A DNA stretch of 36,687 nucleotides from Prevotella sp. UBA1104 (GTDB lineage: Bacteria; Bacteroidota; Bacteroidia; Bacteroidales; Bacteroidaceae). The notes beneath the pieces were generated by a model. It was not told the DNA's origin and did not search any database. It was given only the letters and a program-made list of their open reading frames with translations. The DNA lies in the NCBI GenBank assembly GCA_002314055.1, contig DCBP01000034.1, forward strand, positions 1 to 36,687, written 5' to 3'. Both the position numbers and the translations under genes were made by a program. Below, piece by piece: positions 8,616 to 18,055 of this stretch (the first letter of the stretch is position 1; every line of letters starts with the position of its first letter).

Positions 8616-9659
8616 ATGGAATTTACCGCAAAACAAATTGCTGAATTTGTAAAAGGTCGTATTGAAGGTGATGAGAACACCGCAATAAATACATTTGCAA
8701 AGATTGAAGAAGGTAAGAAAGGAGCCATTTCTTTCCTTTCCAATCCTAAATATACCCACTATCTGTATGATACCGAGTCGAGTGTCGTACTTGTAAACGA
8801 GGATGTTGTTTTGGAGCATCCTGTAAAGGCAACACTGATAAGAGTGAAGAATGCGTACGAGTCGGTTGCCCAGTTGCTTCAGTTGTATGAATCGATGAAA
8901 CCGAAGAAGACAGGCATCAGTCCGCTTGCAAGTATTGCAGCATCAGCAAAAGTAGGCGAGAACTGTTACATTGCCCCATTCGCCTGTATCGGTGAAAATG
9001 CTGTCGTTGGCGACAATTGTCAGATATATCCTCATGTAACAATCGGCGACGGAGTGAAAGTAGGCAGCGGATGCCTCTTCTATCCGAATGTAACAATATA
9101 CTACGGTTGTAAGATAGGAAACAACGTAACCATCCATGCCGGTTCCGTGATAGGTGCCGACGGTTTCGGTTTCGCACCGAATGCCGAAGGTTATGACAAG
9201 ATACCACAGATAGGAATCGTAACAATAGAAGACAACGTAGAAATCGGTGCAAATACCTGTGTAGACCGTTCAACGATGGGAAGCACATATCTGCGCAAGG
9301 GTGTCAAACTCGACAATCTCGTGCAGATAGCACACAATACCGATATCGGTGAGAATACCGTAATGTCGGCTCAGGTAGGAATCGCAGGAAGTACAAAAGT
9401 CGGAGCCTGGTGTATGTTTGGCGGACAGGTAGGTCTTGCCGGACACATCAAAATCGGCGACAAGGTATTCCTTGGAGCACAGTCAGGAGTGCCTGGAAAC
9501 ATCAAGAGCGACCAGACCCTTATCGGTACACCGCCTATGGAGCCAAAGAAATACTTCAAGTCGCAGGCAGTGTTCCGCAGATTGCCGGATATGTATGCAC
9601 AGTTGAACGAACTGCAGAAGCAGGTAAAGGCACTTGAAGAAAAATTGAGCGAAAAATAA
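8616..9659 (+). CDS. lpxD: UDP-3-O-(3-hydroxyacyl)glucosamine N-acyltransferase
   Basis: This 347-residue protein adds the N-linked hydroxyacyl chain in the third step of lipid A synthesis. It has the N-terminal uridine-binding domain (MEFTAKQIAEFVKGRIEGD), then many hexapeptide repeats of a left-handed beta helix (for example IGENAVVGDNCQIYPHVTIG), with the catalytic histidine in LDNLVQIAHNTDIG, and a C-terminal helix (LNELQKQVKALEEKL). Length is normal. It is followed 12 bp later by lpxC-fabZ and then lpxA, so three lipid A steps are in one operon. Confidence 0.97.
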   Translation: MEFTAKQIAEFVKGRIEGDENTAINTFAKIEEGKKGAISFLSNPKYTHYLYDTESSVVLVNEDVVLEHPVKATLIRVKNAYESVAQLLQLYESMKPKKTGISPLASIAASAKVGENCYIAPFACIGENAVVGDNCQIYPHVTIGDGVKVGSGCLFYPNVTIYYGCKIGNNVTIHAGSVIGADGFGFAPNAEGYDKIPQIGIVTIEDNVEIGANTCVDRSTMGSTYLRKGVKLDNLVQIAHNTDIGENTVMSAQVGIAGSTKVGAWCMFGGQVGLAGHIKIGDKVFLGAQSGVPGNIKSDQTLIGTPPMEPKKYFKSQAVFRRLPDMYAQLNELQKQVKALEEKLSEK

Positions 9660-9671
9660 AGAAATAGATAT

Positions 9672-11057
9672 ATGGCAAAACAAAAAACACTAAAAGGTAG
9701 CTTTGCTCTATGTGGCAAGGGACTTCACACGGGACTCAGTCTCACCGTGACGTTTAATCCTGCTCCTGAAAACAGTGGATATAAGATACAGCGTATAGAC
9801 CTGGATGGACAGCCAGTTATAGATGCCATTGCCGAGAATGTAGTAGATACCCAGCGCGGTACTGTATTGGGAAAAGGCGATGTGCGTGTGTCGACAGTAG
9901 AACACGGAATGTCGGCACTTTATGCAATGGGAATCGACAACTGCTTTATTCAGGTAAACGGTCCGGAGTTTCCTATTCTCGACGGTTCAGCAGCAATGTA
10001 CGTCGATAAGATAAACGAGATAGGAGTAGAGGAGCAGAATGCTCCGAAAGACTATTACATCATTCGCCATAAGATAGAGGTAAAGGATGAGGAAACGGGG
10101 TCGTGCATCACGATTCTCCCAGATGAAGAATTCAGTATCACGGCAATGTGCTCATTTGAGTCAAAATTCATCAATAGCCAGTTTGCCACCCTCGACAAGA
10201 TGGACAATTACGCCAGTGAGATAGCCCAGGCAAGAACATTCGTTTTTGTCCGCGATATCGAACCACTGCTAAAAGCCAACTTGATAAAAGGCGGTGATAT
10301 GGACAACGCCATTGTAATATACGAGAAGCAGACAACACAGGAGCGTCTCGATCAGTTGGCAGACTTCCTGAAAGTTCCGCGTCTGGATGCCACAAAGCTC
10401 GGATACATTCAGCACAAACCATTAGTTTGGGAAAACGAGTGTACCCGTCATAAGCTCTTGGACATCATCGGAGATATGGCACTCATCGGCAGACCAATCA
10501 AGGGACGTATCATAGCAACCCGTCCGGGACACACGATAAACAACAAGTTCGCGCGTCAGATACGTCGCGAGATAAGAAAACATGAAATACAGGCACCTAT
10601 ATACGACTGCAACGAGCCGCCAGTAATGGACATCAAGCGAATACGGGAGTTGCTTCCCCACCGTTATCCAATGCAGCTCGTAGACAAAGTAGTGTCATTG
10701 GGAGCCAACAGCATTGTCGGTGTGAAGAACGTAACGGGCAATGAGTCATTCTTCCAGGGGCATTTCCCCGAAGAACCGGTAATGCCGGGAGTATTACAGA
10801 TAGAGGCAATGGCACAGTGTGGAGGACTTCTCGTATTGAATACGTTAGAGAATCCAAAGTCGTGGTCGACATATTTCATGAAAATCGATGATGTAAAATT
10901 CCGTCAGAAAGTAGTGCCCGGTGATACCTTGTTATTCAAGGTAGATTTGCTCGCTCCGGTAAGACACGGTATCTCATCGATGAAGGGATATGTATTTGTA
11001 GGCGACAAGGTCGTTTCGGAAGCAACGTTTACCGCCCAGATTGTGAAGAACAAGTAA
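9672..11057 (+). CDS. lpxC-fabZ: LpxC-FabZ fusion: lipid A deacetylase and hydroxyacyl-ACP dehydratase
   Basis: This 461-residue bifunctional protein has two parts. Residues 1 to about 310 are LpxC, the zinc enzyme that deacetylates UDP-3-O-acyl-GlcNAc (the committed step of lipid A); zinc-ligand motifs are VEHGMSALYA and HKLLDIIGD. Residues from about 315 are FabZ, with LLPHRYPMQLVDKV and the catalytic GHFPEEPVMPGVLQIEAMAQ. FabZ dehydrates hydroxyacyl-ACP, so the fusion links the branch point between fatty acids and lipid A, which share the hydroxyacyl-ACP pool. The fusion is characteristic of Bacteroidetes and relatives. It lies 12 bp after lpxD and 18 bp before lpxA. Confidence 0.97.
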   Translation: MAKQKTLKGSFALCGKGLHTGLSLTVTFNPAPENSGYKIQRIDLDGQPVIDAIAENVVDTQRGTVLGKGDVRVSTVEHGMSALYAMGIDNCFIQVNGPEFPILDGSAAMYVDKINEIGVEEQNAPKDYYIIRHKIEVKDEETGSCITILPDEEFSITAMCSFESKFINSQFATLDKMDNYASEIAQARTFVFVRDIEPLLKANLIKGGDMDNAIVIYEKQTTQERLDQLADFLKVPRLDATKLGYIQHKPLVWENECTRHKLLDIIGDMALIGRPIKGRIIATRPGHTINNKFARQIRREIRKHEIQAPIYDCNEPPVMDIKRIRELLPHRYPMQLVDKVVSLGANSIVGVKNVTGNESFFQGHFPEEPVMPGVLQIEAMAQCGGLLVLNTLENPKSWSTYFMKIDDVKFRQKVVPGDTLLFKVDLLAPVRHGISSMKGYVFVGDKVVSEATFTAQIVKNK

Positions 11058-11075
11058 TTTTGAAAAGATAAAGAT

Positions 11076-11846
11076 ATGAATCAGATAAGTCCGTTAGCTT
11101 TTGTTCATCCTGAAGCAAAGTTGGGCGACAATAATGTCATAGGTCCCTTTTGCTATCTAGACAAAAATACTGAGCTTGGTGATAACAATATTTTGCAGAA
11201 TAGCGTAACGATCCATACCGGAGCACGTATCGGCAATGGAAATGAATTCTTTCCGGGTGCAAGTATCAGTACAAAGCCTCAGGATTTAAAATATAAAGGT
11301 GAGGAGACAACTTGTATTGTTGGCGACAATAACAGTATACGAGAGAATGTAACACTTTCCCGCGGTACGGCATCAAAAGGCACGACGCGAGTAGGCAGCA
11401 ACAACCTTCTGATGGAGTGTGTTCACGTTGCCCATGACTGCGTGTTAGGCAGTGGATGTATAATAGGAAATGCCACTAAATTTGCCGGAGAGGTAGTGAT
11501 CGACGACAATGCAATTGTCAGCAGCACCGTATTATGCCACCAGTTCTGTCATATTGGCGGATATGTAATGATACAGGGCGGATGTCGTTTCAGTCAGGAC
11601 ATTCCTCCATATATCATAGCAGGAAAAGACCCGACAAAATATTGCGGTATCAACTTGATAGGTCTGCGTCGTCGCGGATTCAGCAATGAAAAGATACAGA
11701 TGATACATGAAGCATACCGCCTTCTGTATTCAAAAGGTCTGATGGCAGAAGGTATAGAGGAGATTCGAAAGAATCTTCCGGAATGTGATGAGATAAATTA
11801 TATTATAGATTTTGTAAGTTCATCAAAGCGTGGCATCGTGAGATAA
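11076..11846 (+). CDS. lpxA: UDP-N-acetylglucosamine O-acyltransferase
   Basis: This 256-residue protein carries out the first step of lipid A synthesis, moving a 3-hydroxyacyl chain from ACP to UDP-GlcNAc. Hexapeptide repeats run from residue 1 (LAFVHPEAKLGDNNVIGPFC) and the catalytic histidine lies in MECVHVAHDCVLG. The C-terminal helical domain includes GLRRRGFSNEKIQMIHEAYR. Length is normal. It is the last gene of the operon; a strong terminator follows at 11881. Confidence 0.97.
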   Translation: MNQISPLAFVHPEAKLGDNNVIGPFCYLDKNTELGDNNILQNSVTIHTGARIGNGNEFFPGASISTKPQDLKYKGEETTCIVGDNNSIRENVTLSRGTASKGTTRVGSNNLLMECVHVAHDCVLGSGCIIGNATKFAGEVVIDDNAIVSSTVLCHQFCHIGGYVMIQGGCRFSQDIPPYIIAGKDPTKYCGINLIGLRRRGFSNEKIQMIHEAYRLLYSKGLMAEGIEEIRKNLPECDEINYIIDFVSSSKRGIVR

Positions 11847-11880
11847 CAATACCATGCCGTATCTTGCAAAAAAAGGATAT

Positions 11881-11927
11881 AGCTTGGAGCGTTATGCATA
11901 TAGTGTAGACAGCTCCAAGCTTTTTTA
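11881..11927 (+). terminator. Terminator after lpxA
   Basis: AGCTTGGAGC (11881-11890) pairs perfectly with GCTCCAAGCT (11912-11921) across a 21-nt loop, followed by a T run to 11927. It ends the lpx operon just before miaA. Confidence 0.85.
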
Positions 11928-11945
11928 TTGTCATTATATATAATA

Positions 11946-12860
11946 ATGTATATGGATAATACGTTGATTGTAATACTCGGTCCGACTGGAGTTGGAAAGA
12001 CAGAATTGTGCTTGAGCGTTGCCGAGCACCTTGGAGTTCCGATAATCAATGCGGATTCCAGACAAGTGTTTAGGGAAATACCCGTAGGAACGGCGGCTCC
12101 GACAGAAGAGCAGCTATCCAGGGTAAAGCATTATTTCGTGGGAAATCTGAGTTTAGACGACTATTACAGTGCCTCGAAATATGAAGAAGACGTGATGGCA
12201 TTCCTTGAGAAATACTTTTCAGAAGGGAAGAATATAGCACTTATGACCGGCGGCAGCATGATGTATATCGATTCAGTATGCAATGGCATAGACGACATAC
12301 CGACCATCGACGAGGCGACACGCACGATGATGAAGCGGAGGTATGAAGATGAAGGACTGGAGGCACTGTGCCATGAACTTGAACAGCGAGACCCAGAGTA
12401 CTATGCCATAGTAGACCGAAAGAACCCCAAGCGCGTTGTCCATGCACTGGAGATATGTATAATGACAGGCAAGACATATACCTCATTCCGTAAAAACGAA
12501 CGGAAGCAGCGCCCGTTCAATATCCTGAAGATAGGACTAAACCGTGACCGCCAAGAGTTGTACGACAGAATAAACAAAAGAGTAGAGCAGATGGTAGCCG
12601 ACGGTCTTGTAGACGAAGCCAGAAGAGTATATCCAAAGAAAGGCATAAATGCCCTGAATACCGTAGGCTACAAAGAGCTGTTTGAGTATTTCGACGGCAA
12701 TTGCTCTCTTGACGAGGCAATAGTACGAATACAGTGCGACTCCCGTAAATACTGTAGGAAACAGCTGACATGGTTCCGTCGTGATCCGGAAATACATTGG
12801 TTTCACCCGGATAATATTGAAGAAATCATAAAATACATAGACACATATAAAAACTTATAA
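11946..12860 (+). CDS. miaA: tRNA dimethylallyltransferase
   Basis: This protein of about 304 residues adds a dimethylallyl group to A37 of tRNAs that read codons starting with U. It has the P-loop GPTGVGKTEL near the N terminus, then NADSRQVFREIPVGTAAPT, TGGSMMYIDSVCNGID and, later, GYKELFEYFDG and SRKYCRKQLTWFRRD, all typical of MiaA. The start is 11946 or the ATG two codons later (11952). A TTG at 11928 is rejected because it lies at the end of the lpxA terminator. No clear TAnnTTTG element is visible in the short gap. Confidence 0.96.
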   Translation: MYMDNTLIVILGPTGVGKTELCLSVAEHLGVPIINADSRQVFREIPVGTAAPTEEQLSRVKHYFVGNLSLDDYYSASKYEEDVMAFLEKYFSEGKNIALMTGGSMMYIDSVCNGIDDIPTIDEATRTMMKRRYEDEGLEALCHELEQRDPEYYAIVDRKNPKRVVHALEICIMTGKTYTSFRKNERKQRPFNILKIGLNRDRQELYDRINKRVEQMVADGLVDEARRVYPKKGINALNTVGYKELFEYFDGNCSLDEAIVRIQCDSRKYCRKQLTWFRRDPEIHWFHPDNIEEIIKYIDTYKNL

Positions 12861-12870
12861 AGTATTTTTG

Positions 12871-12878
12871 TATTTTTG
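12871..12878 (+). promoter_or_regulatory. -7 element TATTTTTG of the penicillin-binding protein gene
   Basis: TATTTTTG followed by CAGC lies 62 bp before the ATG at 12941 and just after the miaA stop. It gives the gene its own promoter. Confidence 0.5.
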
Positions 12879-12940
12879 CAGCATGCCAAAAAGCTTTCCG
12901 AAAGTTACGGCATCAATTGTTAATAATAAAAAGACTCAGT

Positions 12941-15475
12941 ATGTTTAACAAACTAAAAAGACTGTTTGCTTTCTCGATAAGCAAAATACGTCAGTTTTGG
13001 AAATGGTATAAGAAATTATACAAGGGAAAAGCCTGGTATACAAAATGCCTCGTCGGCTTTTGTTCGTCAATCGTTGCCTTCTTCATATATTTAGGAATGG
13101 TAGACATGAACTTCCTGTGGCTCTTCGGCAGTTCACCGGGTTATTTCTCCGGAATATGCGACCCGCAGGTCAACGAGGCGTCAGAGATTTACAGTGCAGA
13201 CGGAAAGCTAATAGGAAAATATTTCAACGAGAACCGTACTCCTGTAAAATACGAAGATGTAACGCCATCGTTCTTCAAGGCCCTTGTCGATACAGAAGAC
13301 GAGCGTTTCTATAAGCACATGGGAATAGACCCGATAGGACTCTTCGGAGCCTTGAAAGATGCGGCTACCCATCATGGAGCACGTGGAGCGTCGACAATAA
13401 CACAGCAGTTGGCAAAAAACATGTTCCGCGTCAGGAAAAACTATTCAACCGGCTTGCTCGGTAAGATTCCAGGCTTGAAGATACTCATCATGAAGAGTAA
13501 GGAATGGATTATTGCCGTGAAGCTTGAGACAGTCTATTCCAAGAAAGAAATAATCACAATGTATGCCAATACCGTAGACTTCGGTTCCAATTCATACGGA
13601 ATCAAGACAGCGGCAAAGACATATTTCAATACTACGCCGAAGGATTTGAAGACAGAAGAGGCGGCAGTACTCGTCGGAATGTTGAAGGCTACTACTTATT
13701 ACAATCCGAAGTCAAATCCAGAGAACAGCAAGGCGCGTCGCAATGTTGTCTTAAACAATATGGTAAGTCATGGCGACCTGTCGCGCAACGTCTGCGACTC
13801 ATTGACACAACTCCCGATAAAGTTGGATTTCAACCTTGAGGAAAATTACGACGGACAGGCGAAATACTTCCGTGAAGCAGTAGCAAAAGAACTGTCAGAC
13901 TGGTGTAAGGACAATGGTTATGACCTCTATTCAAGTGGTTTGAAAATATATACAACCATCGACACCCGCATGCAGAAATATGCCGAGGCTGCCGTAACCA
14001 AGCAGATGCGACAGGTACAGCGTAACTTCAACAGTCATTGGAGCGGACAAGATCCTTGGCGTGATGAAAACGGCAATGTAATACCGGGTTTCATAGAAGG
14101 TATACTTCAGAAACAACCTGGATACCAGCAGCTTTTAGCTCGCTTCCCTAACAATCCCGATTCTGTTGCCTATTACGTGAACAAACCACACAAAGTAAAG
14201 CTCTTCGATTATGAGAAGGGAACAATAGAGCAGGAGATGAGTATGGCAGATTCCGTGCGCTATATGGTGAAATTCATGCATTGCGCCTTTGTCGCCATGG
14301 AGCCACAGAGTGGAGCCGTCAGAGCATGGGTCGGTGATATAGACTTCGACACATGGAAATATGACAAGGTAACAGCCGACCGTCAGCCGGGTTCAACCTT
14401 CAAGCTCTTTGTATATACAGAAGCAATGAACCAGGGACTCACCCCTTGCGACAAGCGTCGAGACGAATATATCCGTATGGAGGTGTACGACAAGATAAAG
14501 CACGAGAATACCATCTGGACTCCAACGAATGCCAACGGCAGATTCTCCGGCGATTCAATACCATTGAAGAGTGCGTTCGCAAAGAGTATAAACTCAGTTG
14601 CGGTGCGCCTCGGACAGGAAATGGGTATAAAGAACATCATCAATACCGCCCATCAGATGGGAATAACCAATCCGCTCGATGATACACCGTCGCTTGCCCT
14701 CGGCTCATCCGACGTAAAACTCCTCGACATGGTGAATGCCTATTGCTGCGTTGCCAACAACGGAAAACATGTCTTGCCGATGCTCGTAACAAAGATTGTT
14801 GATAAAGACGGCAAAGAAGTATATACCGCTCCTCAGGAAGAGCAGCAGGCAATACCATACAAGAGTGCGTTCTTCATGCAGCAGTTGCTAATCGGCGGTA
14901 TGCGTGAACCGGGCGGAACATCACAAAGTCTTTGGGCATATACCGACACGGCGCGTGATACCGACTTCGGAGGAAAGACAGGAACAACGAACAATCACTC
15001 AGATGCATGGTTTATGTGTGTCAGTCCGAAACTCGTATGCGGCGCATGGGTTGGAGGAGAATACCGCTGTATCCACTTCCGTACAGGAGCTTTAGGACAG
15101 GGTAGCCGAACCGCATTGCCGGTATGTGGATATTTCATACAGTCAGTTATGGGAGACCCTGCTTTCAAGAAATATCATGCCAAGTTTGACAAGCCTCACG
15201 ATGATGATATCTCATACGGAATGTATAATTGTGCAAGTTATACACCGGCGCGTCGTGATACCGCACGCATCGACAGTACGCAGGTTATCGGCGACATGGA
15301 GGATGTGCAGATGCTCGACGAGAACGGCAATGTAATCCATGAAGGAAACGGAGAAGGAACATCCGGTCATAATGCCGCCAGTGAGGAAAGTCATAATAGC
15401 AACGCTGCAAGTTCTGAAAGCAAAAGTAAGCATCAGAAGCCGAAGTCGCAGCAAATGTCGCTCGAAGACTTTTAA
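12941..15475 (+). CDS. Class A penicillin-binding protein (PBP1A-like)
   Basis: This 844-residue bifunctional peptidoglycan synthase has a short cytoplasmic head, one membrane span (about residues 28-45, CLVGFCSSIVAFFIYLGMV), then a glycosyltransferase domain and a transpeptidase domain. The glycosyltransferase shows EDERFYKHMGID and GASTITQQLAKN. The transpeptidase has the nucleophile in STFK (Ser485), the SxN motif in KSINS, and KTG at 679-681. The tail is rich in Ser, Asn and Glu with low complexity. The ATG at 12941 is preferred to a TTG at 12917. Its stop codon lies next to a block of AGATTGAAA repeats that separates it from the helicase. Confidence 0.95.
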   Translation: MFNKLKRLFAFSISKIRQFWKWYKKLYKGKAWYTKCLVGFCSSIVAFFIYLGMVDMNFLWLFGSSPGYFSGICDPQVNEASEIYSADGKLIGKYFNENRTPVKYEDVTPSFFKALVDTEDERFYKHMGIDPIGLFGALKDAATHHGARGASTITQQLAKNMFRVRKNYSTGLLGKIPGLKILIMKSKEWIIAVKLETVYSKKEIITMYANTVDFGSNSYGIKTAAKTYFNTTPKDLKTEEAAVLVGMLKATTYYNPKSNPENSKARRNVVLNNMVSHGDLSRNVCDSLTQLPIKLDFNLEENYDGQAKYFREAVAKELSDWCKDNGYDLYSSGLKIYTTIDTRMQKYAEAAVTKQMRQVQRNFNSHWSGQDPWRDENGNVIPGFIEGILQKQPGYQQLLARFPNNPDSVAYYVNKPHKVKLFDYEKGTIEQEMSMADSVRYMVKFMHCAFVAMEPQSGAVRAWVGDIDFDTWKYDKVTADRQPGSTFKLFVYTEAMNQGLTPCDKRRDEYIRMEVYDKIKHENTIWTPTNANGRFSGDSIPLKSAFAKSINSVAVRLGQEMGIKNIINTAHQMGITNPLDDTPSLALGSSDVKLLDMVNAYCCVANNGKHVLPMLVTKIVDKDGKEVYTAPQEEQQAIPYKSAFFMQQLLIGGMREPGGTSQSLWAYTDTARDTDFGGKTGTTNNHSDAWFMCVSPKLVCGAWVGGEYRCIHFRTGALGQGSRTALPVCGYFIQSVMGDPAFKKYHAKFDKPHDDDISYGMYNCASYTPARRDTARIDSTQVIGDMEDVQMLDENGNVIHEGNGEGTSGHNAASEESHNSNAASSESKSKHQKPKSQQMSLEDF

Positions 15476-15552
15476 AGATTGAAAGACTTAAAAATTGAAA
15501 GATTGAAAGACTTTTAAGGATTGAAGGATTTAAAGATTGAAAGATTGAAGAG
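15476..15552. repeat. AGATTGAAAGA tandem repeat block
   Basis: The gap is made of imperfect copies of GATTGAAAGACTT and GATTGAAGGATTT from just after the stop of the penicillin-binding protein gene to the helicase start. The same word recurs around 30985-31109. It has no promoter-like element. Confidence 0.7.
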
Positions 15553-17292
15553 TTGACTGATTCTGAGAATATTATAGATACGACAAACGAGGAGTTCAAA
15601 AAGGCACTCCAGATTATAAACTATACCCGTCGTTCGCTTTTCCTTACCGGAAAGGCGGGGACGGGTAAGTCTACATTCTTGCGTTATATCTGCCAGCACA
15701 CGAAGAAAAAGCATATCGTGCTTGCTCCGACGGGTATTGCAGCAATAAATGCCGGAGGCTCAACACTCCACAGTTTCTTCAAGATACCCTTTCATCCGCT
15801 CATCCCCACCGACTCACGTTTCTCCAACCGTAACATTAAGGAGACATTGAAGTATAATAGTGAGAAGCGCAAGATATTGCGCGAGGTAGAGCTGATAATA
15901 ATCGACGAGATAAGTATGGTACGTGCCGACATCATCGACTTTGTCGACAAGGTGTTGCGTATCTATTCCAGAAATATGCGGGAGCCGTTTGGGGGAAAGC
16001 AGCTGCTGCTTGTCGGCGATGTATATCAGCTGGAGCCGGTGGTAAGAGAAGAAGACCGCCAGTTTCTGCGTCCGTTTTATCCCTCGGCATATTTCTTTGA
16101 TGCCCATGTGTTCCGGGAGTTCCAGCTTGTAAGCATCGAGCTCCGCAAGGTATATCGCCAGTCAGACCCTACGTTTATCAGTATCCTCGACCACATCCGT
16201 ACAAATGCCGTTGCCGACAGCGACCTTATCCAACTGAACAATAGGGTAGATGCCGAAGCAGACAAACACGATAACGGTCTTGCCATAACTCTCTCCACGC
16301 GTCGAGATACCGTAGACCATATCAATGAACAGAAATTGAAGCAGTTGCCGGGAGAGCCAACCGTATTTATGGGAGAGATAAAGGGCGAATTTCCAGAGAG
16401 CAGTCTTCCGACCCCTATACAACTCGATATAAAAGTAGGAGCACAGGTAATCTTTATTAAAAACGATCTTGACAAGCGCTGGGTAAACGGTACCCTCGGT
16501 ATAGTTGAAGCAATCGATGAAGACGAGGGAATATTATACATTGTTACCGACGAAGGAAAAGAGTTTGAAGTAGAGCGCGCCTCATGGAGTAATGTGCGCT
16601 ATACATACAACGAGCAAGAGAAGAAGATAGACGAGGAAGAAATAGGAGTATATGTGCAGTATCCCATACGTCTTGCCTGGGCAATAACAGTGCACAAAAG
16701 TCAGGGGTTGACCTTCCGTCGTGTAAATATCGATTTCACGGGAGGCGTCTTTGCCGGTGGACAAACATACGTAGCCCTTTCGCGCTGCACTTCGCTCGAT
16801 GGAATCAGTCTGAAAGAACCCATCCGTCGTCGAGATATTTTTGTAAAATCAGAAGTCGTGTCCTTCTCCCGCAATTACAACAACCAGACAATAATAAACA
16901 AGGCATTGTCGGAGTCAAAAGCCGATCGTGAGTATCACGATGCCGTGGAGAGTTTCGACAAAGGCGATTTCGACAGCTTTCTTGTCAGTTTCTTCAAGGC
17001 GATACACAGTCGGTATGACATAGAGAAGCCCCTTGCCAAGCGCTTTATCCGTAAGAAACTGAACGTAATAAATACTTTGCGAGATGAAAACAAACGGTTG
17101 AAAGACGAGAAAAAGAAGCAGGAAAGGTTCTTAAAGCAACTTGCCGTGGAATATGTTATGCTGGGCAAGGAATGTGAGCGAGAACACATGCCCGATGCAG
17201 CGATAGCCAACTACGAAAAAGCCTTGAAGCTTTGTCCGGATATCCCCGAGGCAAAAAGAAAGCTGAAGAAGTTGAAGGGGAAAGGAAAATAG
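15553..17292 (+). CDS. Pif1-like superfamily 1 helicase with C-terminal TPR
   Basis: This 579-residue protein has helicase motif I FLTGKAGTGKST (about 30-41), motif Ia VLAPTGIAAINAGGSTLHSFF, Walker B IIIDEISMVRADIID, the glutamine motif GDVYQLEPV, and the late motifs WAITVHKSQGLTF and TYVALSRCTSL. These are the Pif1/RecD-like set for a 5'-3' DNA helicase. The last 80 residues form a lysine-rich coiled coil and one TPR unit (YVMLGKECEREHMPDAAIANYEKAL). There is no ATG near the start; TTG at 15553 is the best candidate, with an in-frame stop at 15538. The gene follows the AGATTGAAA repeat block. It ends at a bidirectional terminator. Confidence 0.88.
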   Translation: MTDSENIIDTTNEEFKKALQIINYTRRSLFLTGKAGTGKSTFLRYICQHTKKKHIVLAPTGIAAINAGGSTLHSFFKIPFHPLIPTDSRFSNRNIKETLKYNSEKRKILREVELIIIDEISMVRADIIDFVDKVLRIYSRNMREPFGGKQLLLVGDVYQLEPVVREEDRQFLRPFYPSAYFFDAHVFREFQLVSIELRKVYRQSDPTFISILDHIRTNAVADSDLIQLNNRVDAEADKHDNGLAITLSTRRDTVDHINEQKLKQLPGEPTVFMGEIKGEFPESSLPTPIQLDIKVGAQVIFIKNDLDKRWVNGTLGIVEAIDEDEGILYIVTDEGKEFEVERASWSNVRYTYNEQEKKIDEEEIGVYVQYPIRLAWAITVHKSQGLTFRRVNIDFTGGVFAGGQTYVALSRCTSLDGISLKEPIRRRDIFVKSEVVSFSRNYNNQTIINKALSESKADREYHDAVESFDKGDFDSFLVSFFKAIHSRYDIEKPLAKRFIRKKLNVINTLRDENKRLKDEKKKQERFLKQLAVEYVMLGKECEREHMPDAAIANYEKALKLCPDIPEAKRKLKKLKGKGK

Positions 17293-17355
17293 TATAATTG
17301 CTTCCGATGATATATATTATTGTTCATTTCAGATAGGTGATGGCATTATAATGTA

Positions 17356-17395
17356 AAACAGGGTATGACAATAAAAGTTTTGTCATACCCTGTTT
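17356..17395. terminator. Bidirectional terminator between convergent genes
   Basis: AAACAGGGTATGACAA (17356-17371) pairs perfectly with TTGTCATACCCTGTTT (17380-17395) around an 8-nt loop. A/T tracts on both sides let it serve the helicase on the plus strand and the small-protein operon on the minus strand. Confidence 0.9.
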
Positions 17396-17410
17396 CTTGT
17401 TAATGTAAAA

Positions 17411-17659
17411 TTACTTTTTAAACTTTCTGTAAATCTTCCATGCAAAGAGAGCGCCATCGAGAACCCCGATGCCGGTGTTCATGATACCTTGAAGACTCAT
17501 GCCCTTCTTCCTTGATTTCCTTTCCGGCTTGAACATCTCATTCCAAAGCGTACCCATTTCCGCTTGATCCTTCTGGATTTTAGCGAGTAGCTCGGCTTTG
17601 CGCAGACTAATATCGTCGAGCGACTTATAGTGAGTCCTATTATCGTTGCTGTTAGCCAT
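17411..17659 (-). CDS. Small hypothetical protein, last gene of the YtxH operon
   Basis: This 82-residue protein has a charged N-terminal coiled-coil-like half (LRKAELLAKIQKDQAEMGTLWNEMF), a basic stretch (KPERKSRKKG) and a weakly hydrophobic C-terminal segment (GIMNTGIGVLDGALFAWKIY). No family is recognised by name. It starts 3 bp after the stop of the holin-like gene, so it is translated with it. The context suggests a membrane-associated partner. Confidence 0.7.
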   Translation of the reverse strand: MANSNDNRTHYKSLDDISLRKAELLAKIQKDQAEMGTLWNEMFKPERKSRKKGMSLQGIMNTGIGVLDGALFAWKIYRKFKK

Positions 17660-17662
17660 AAT

Positions 17663-18013
17663 TTAATTCTCCATTAATAAAGTAGTGAGAAATTTAACAA
17701 GCGGCTTCTCAATCAGCTGTTTCTTGAACAGGACAAAAATGATGAAAGCCAGGAAATAGAAGATACCCACGATGCAGAAAGCCCAGGCGTAGCCCACAGC
17801 ATTTGCCAGAGCCACCGTGGCAGCAAGAGACAGGAAAATCAAGACGAGAATGATTATCAGCGACAATACGGCAACAATGATGAGAGCCGTAACCAGTCTC
17901 ACCGTCTTGTCGATAGCGCCAAGCTTGATATATTCCCCCTGCAGTTTCAGATAATGCCGGGCAATCTCAACAAGTCTGCCGATAATATTAATATTTTTGT
18001 CGCTCGAAAACAT
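17663..18013 (-). CDS. Phage holin family / Holin-X-like membrane protein
   Basis: This 116-residue protein has a short N-terminal amphipathic region (INIIGRLVEIARHYLKLQ) and two long hydrophobic spans (about 42-65, VTALIIVAVLSLIIILVLIF; about 75-96, YAWAFCIVGIFYFLAFIIFV), then a basic tail. The layout matches the Phage_holin_3_6 family, which despite its name is a common chromosomal inner-membrane protein often found beside YtxH. No lysis gene is nearby, so a phage origin is not implied. Its start is 42 bp after the ytxH-like stop. Confidence 0.8.
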   Translation of the reverse strand: MFSSDKNINIIGRLVEIARHYLKLQGEYIKLGAIDKTVRLVTALIIVAVLSLIIILVLIFLSLAATVALANAVGYAWAFCIVGIFYFLAFIIFVLFKKQLIEKPLVKFLTTLLMEN

Positions 18014-18055
18014 ACTGTTCCGTTTTTTATAAAACCTTCGTCAGTAAATAAAAGA

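Noticed and set aside
12917..12940. TTG start for the penicillin-binding protein
   Set aside because: An ATG at 12941 gives the usual short cytoplasmic head and is the simpler start.
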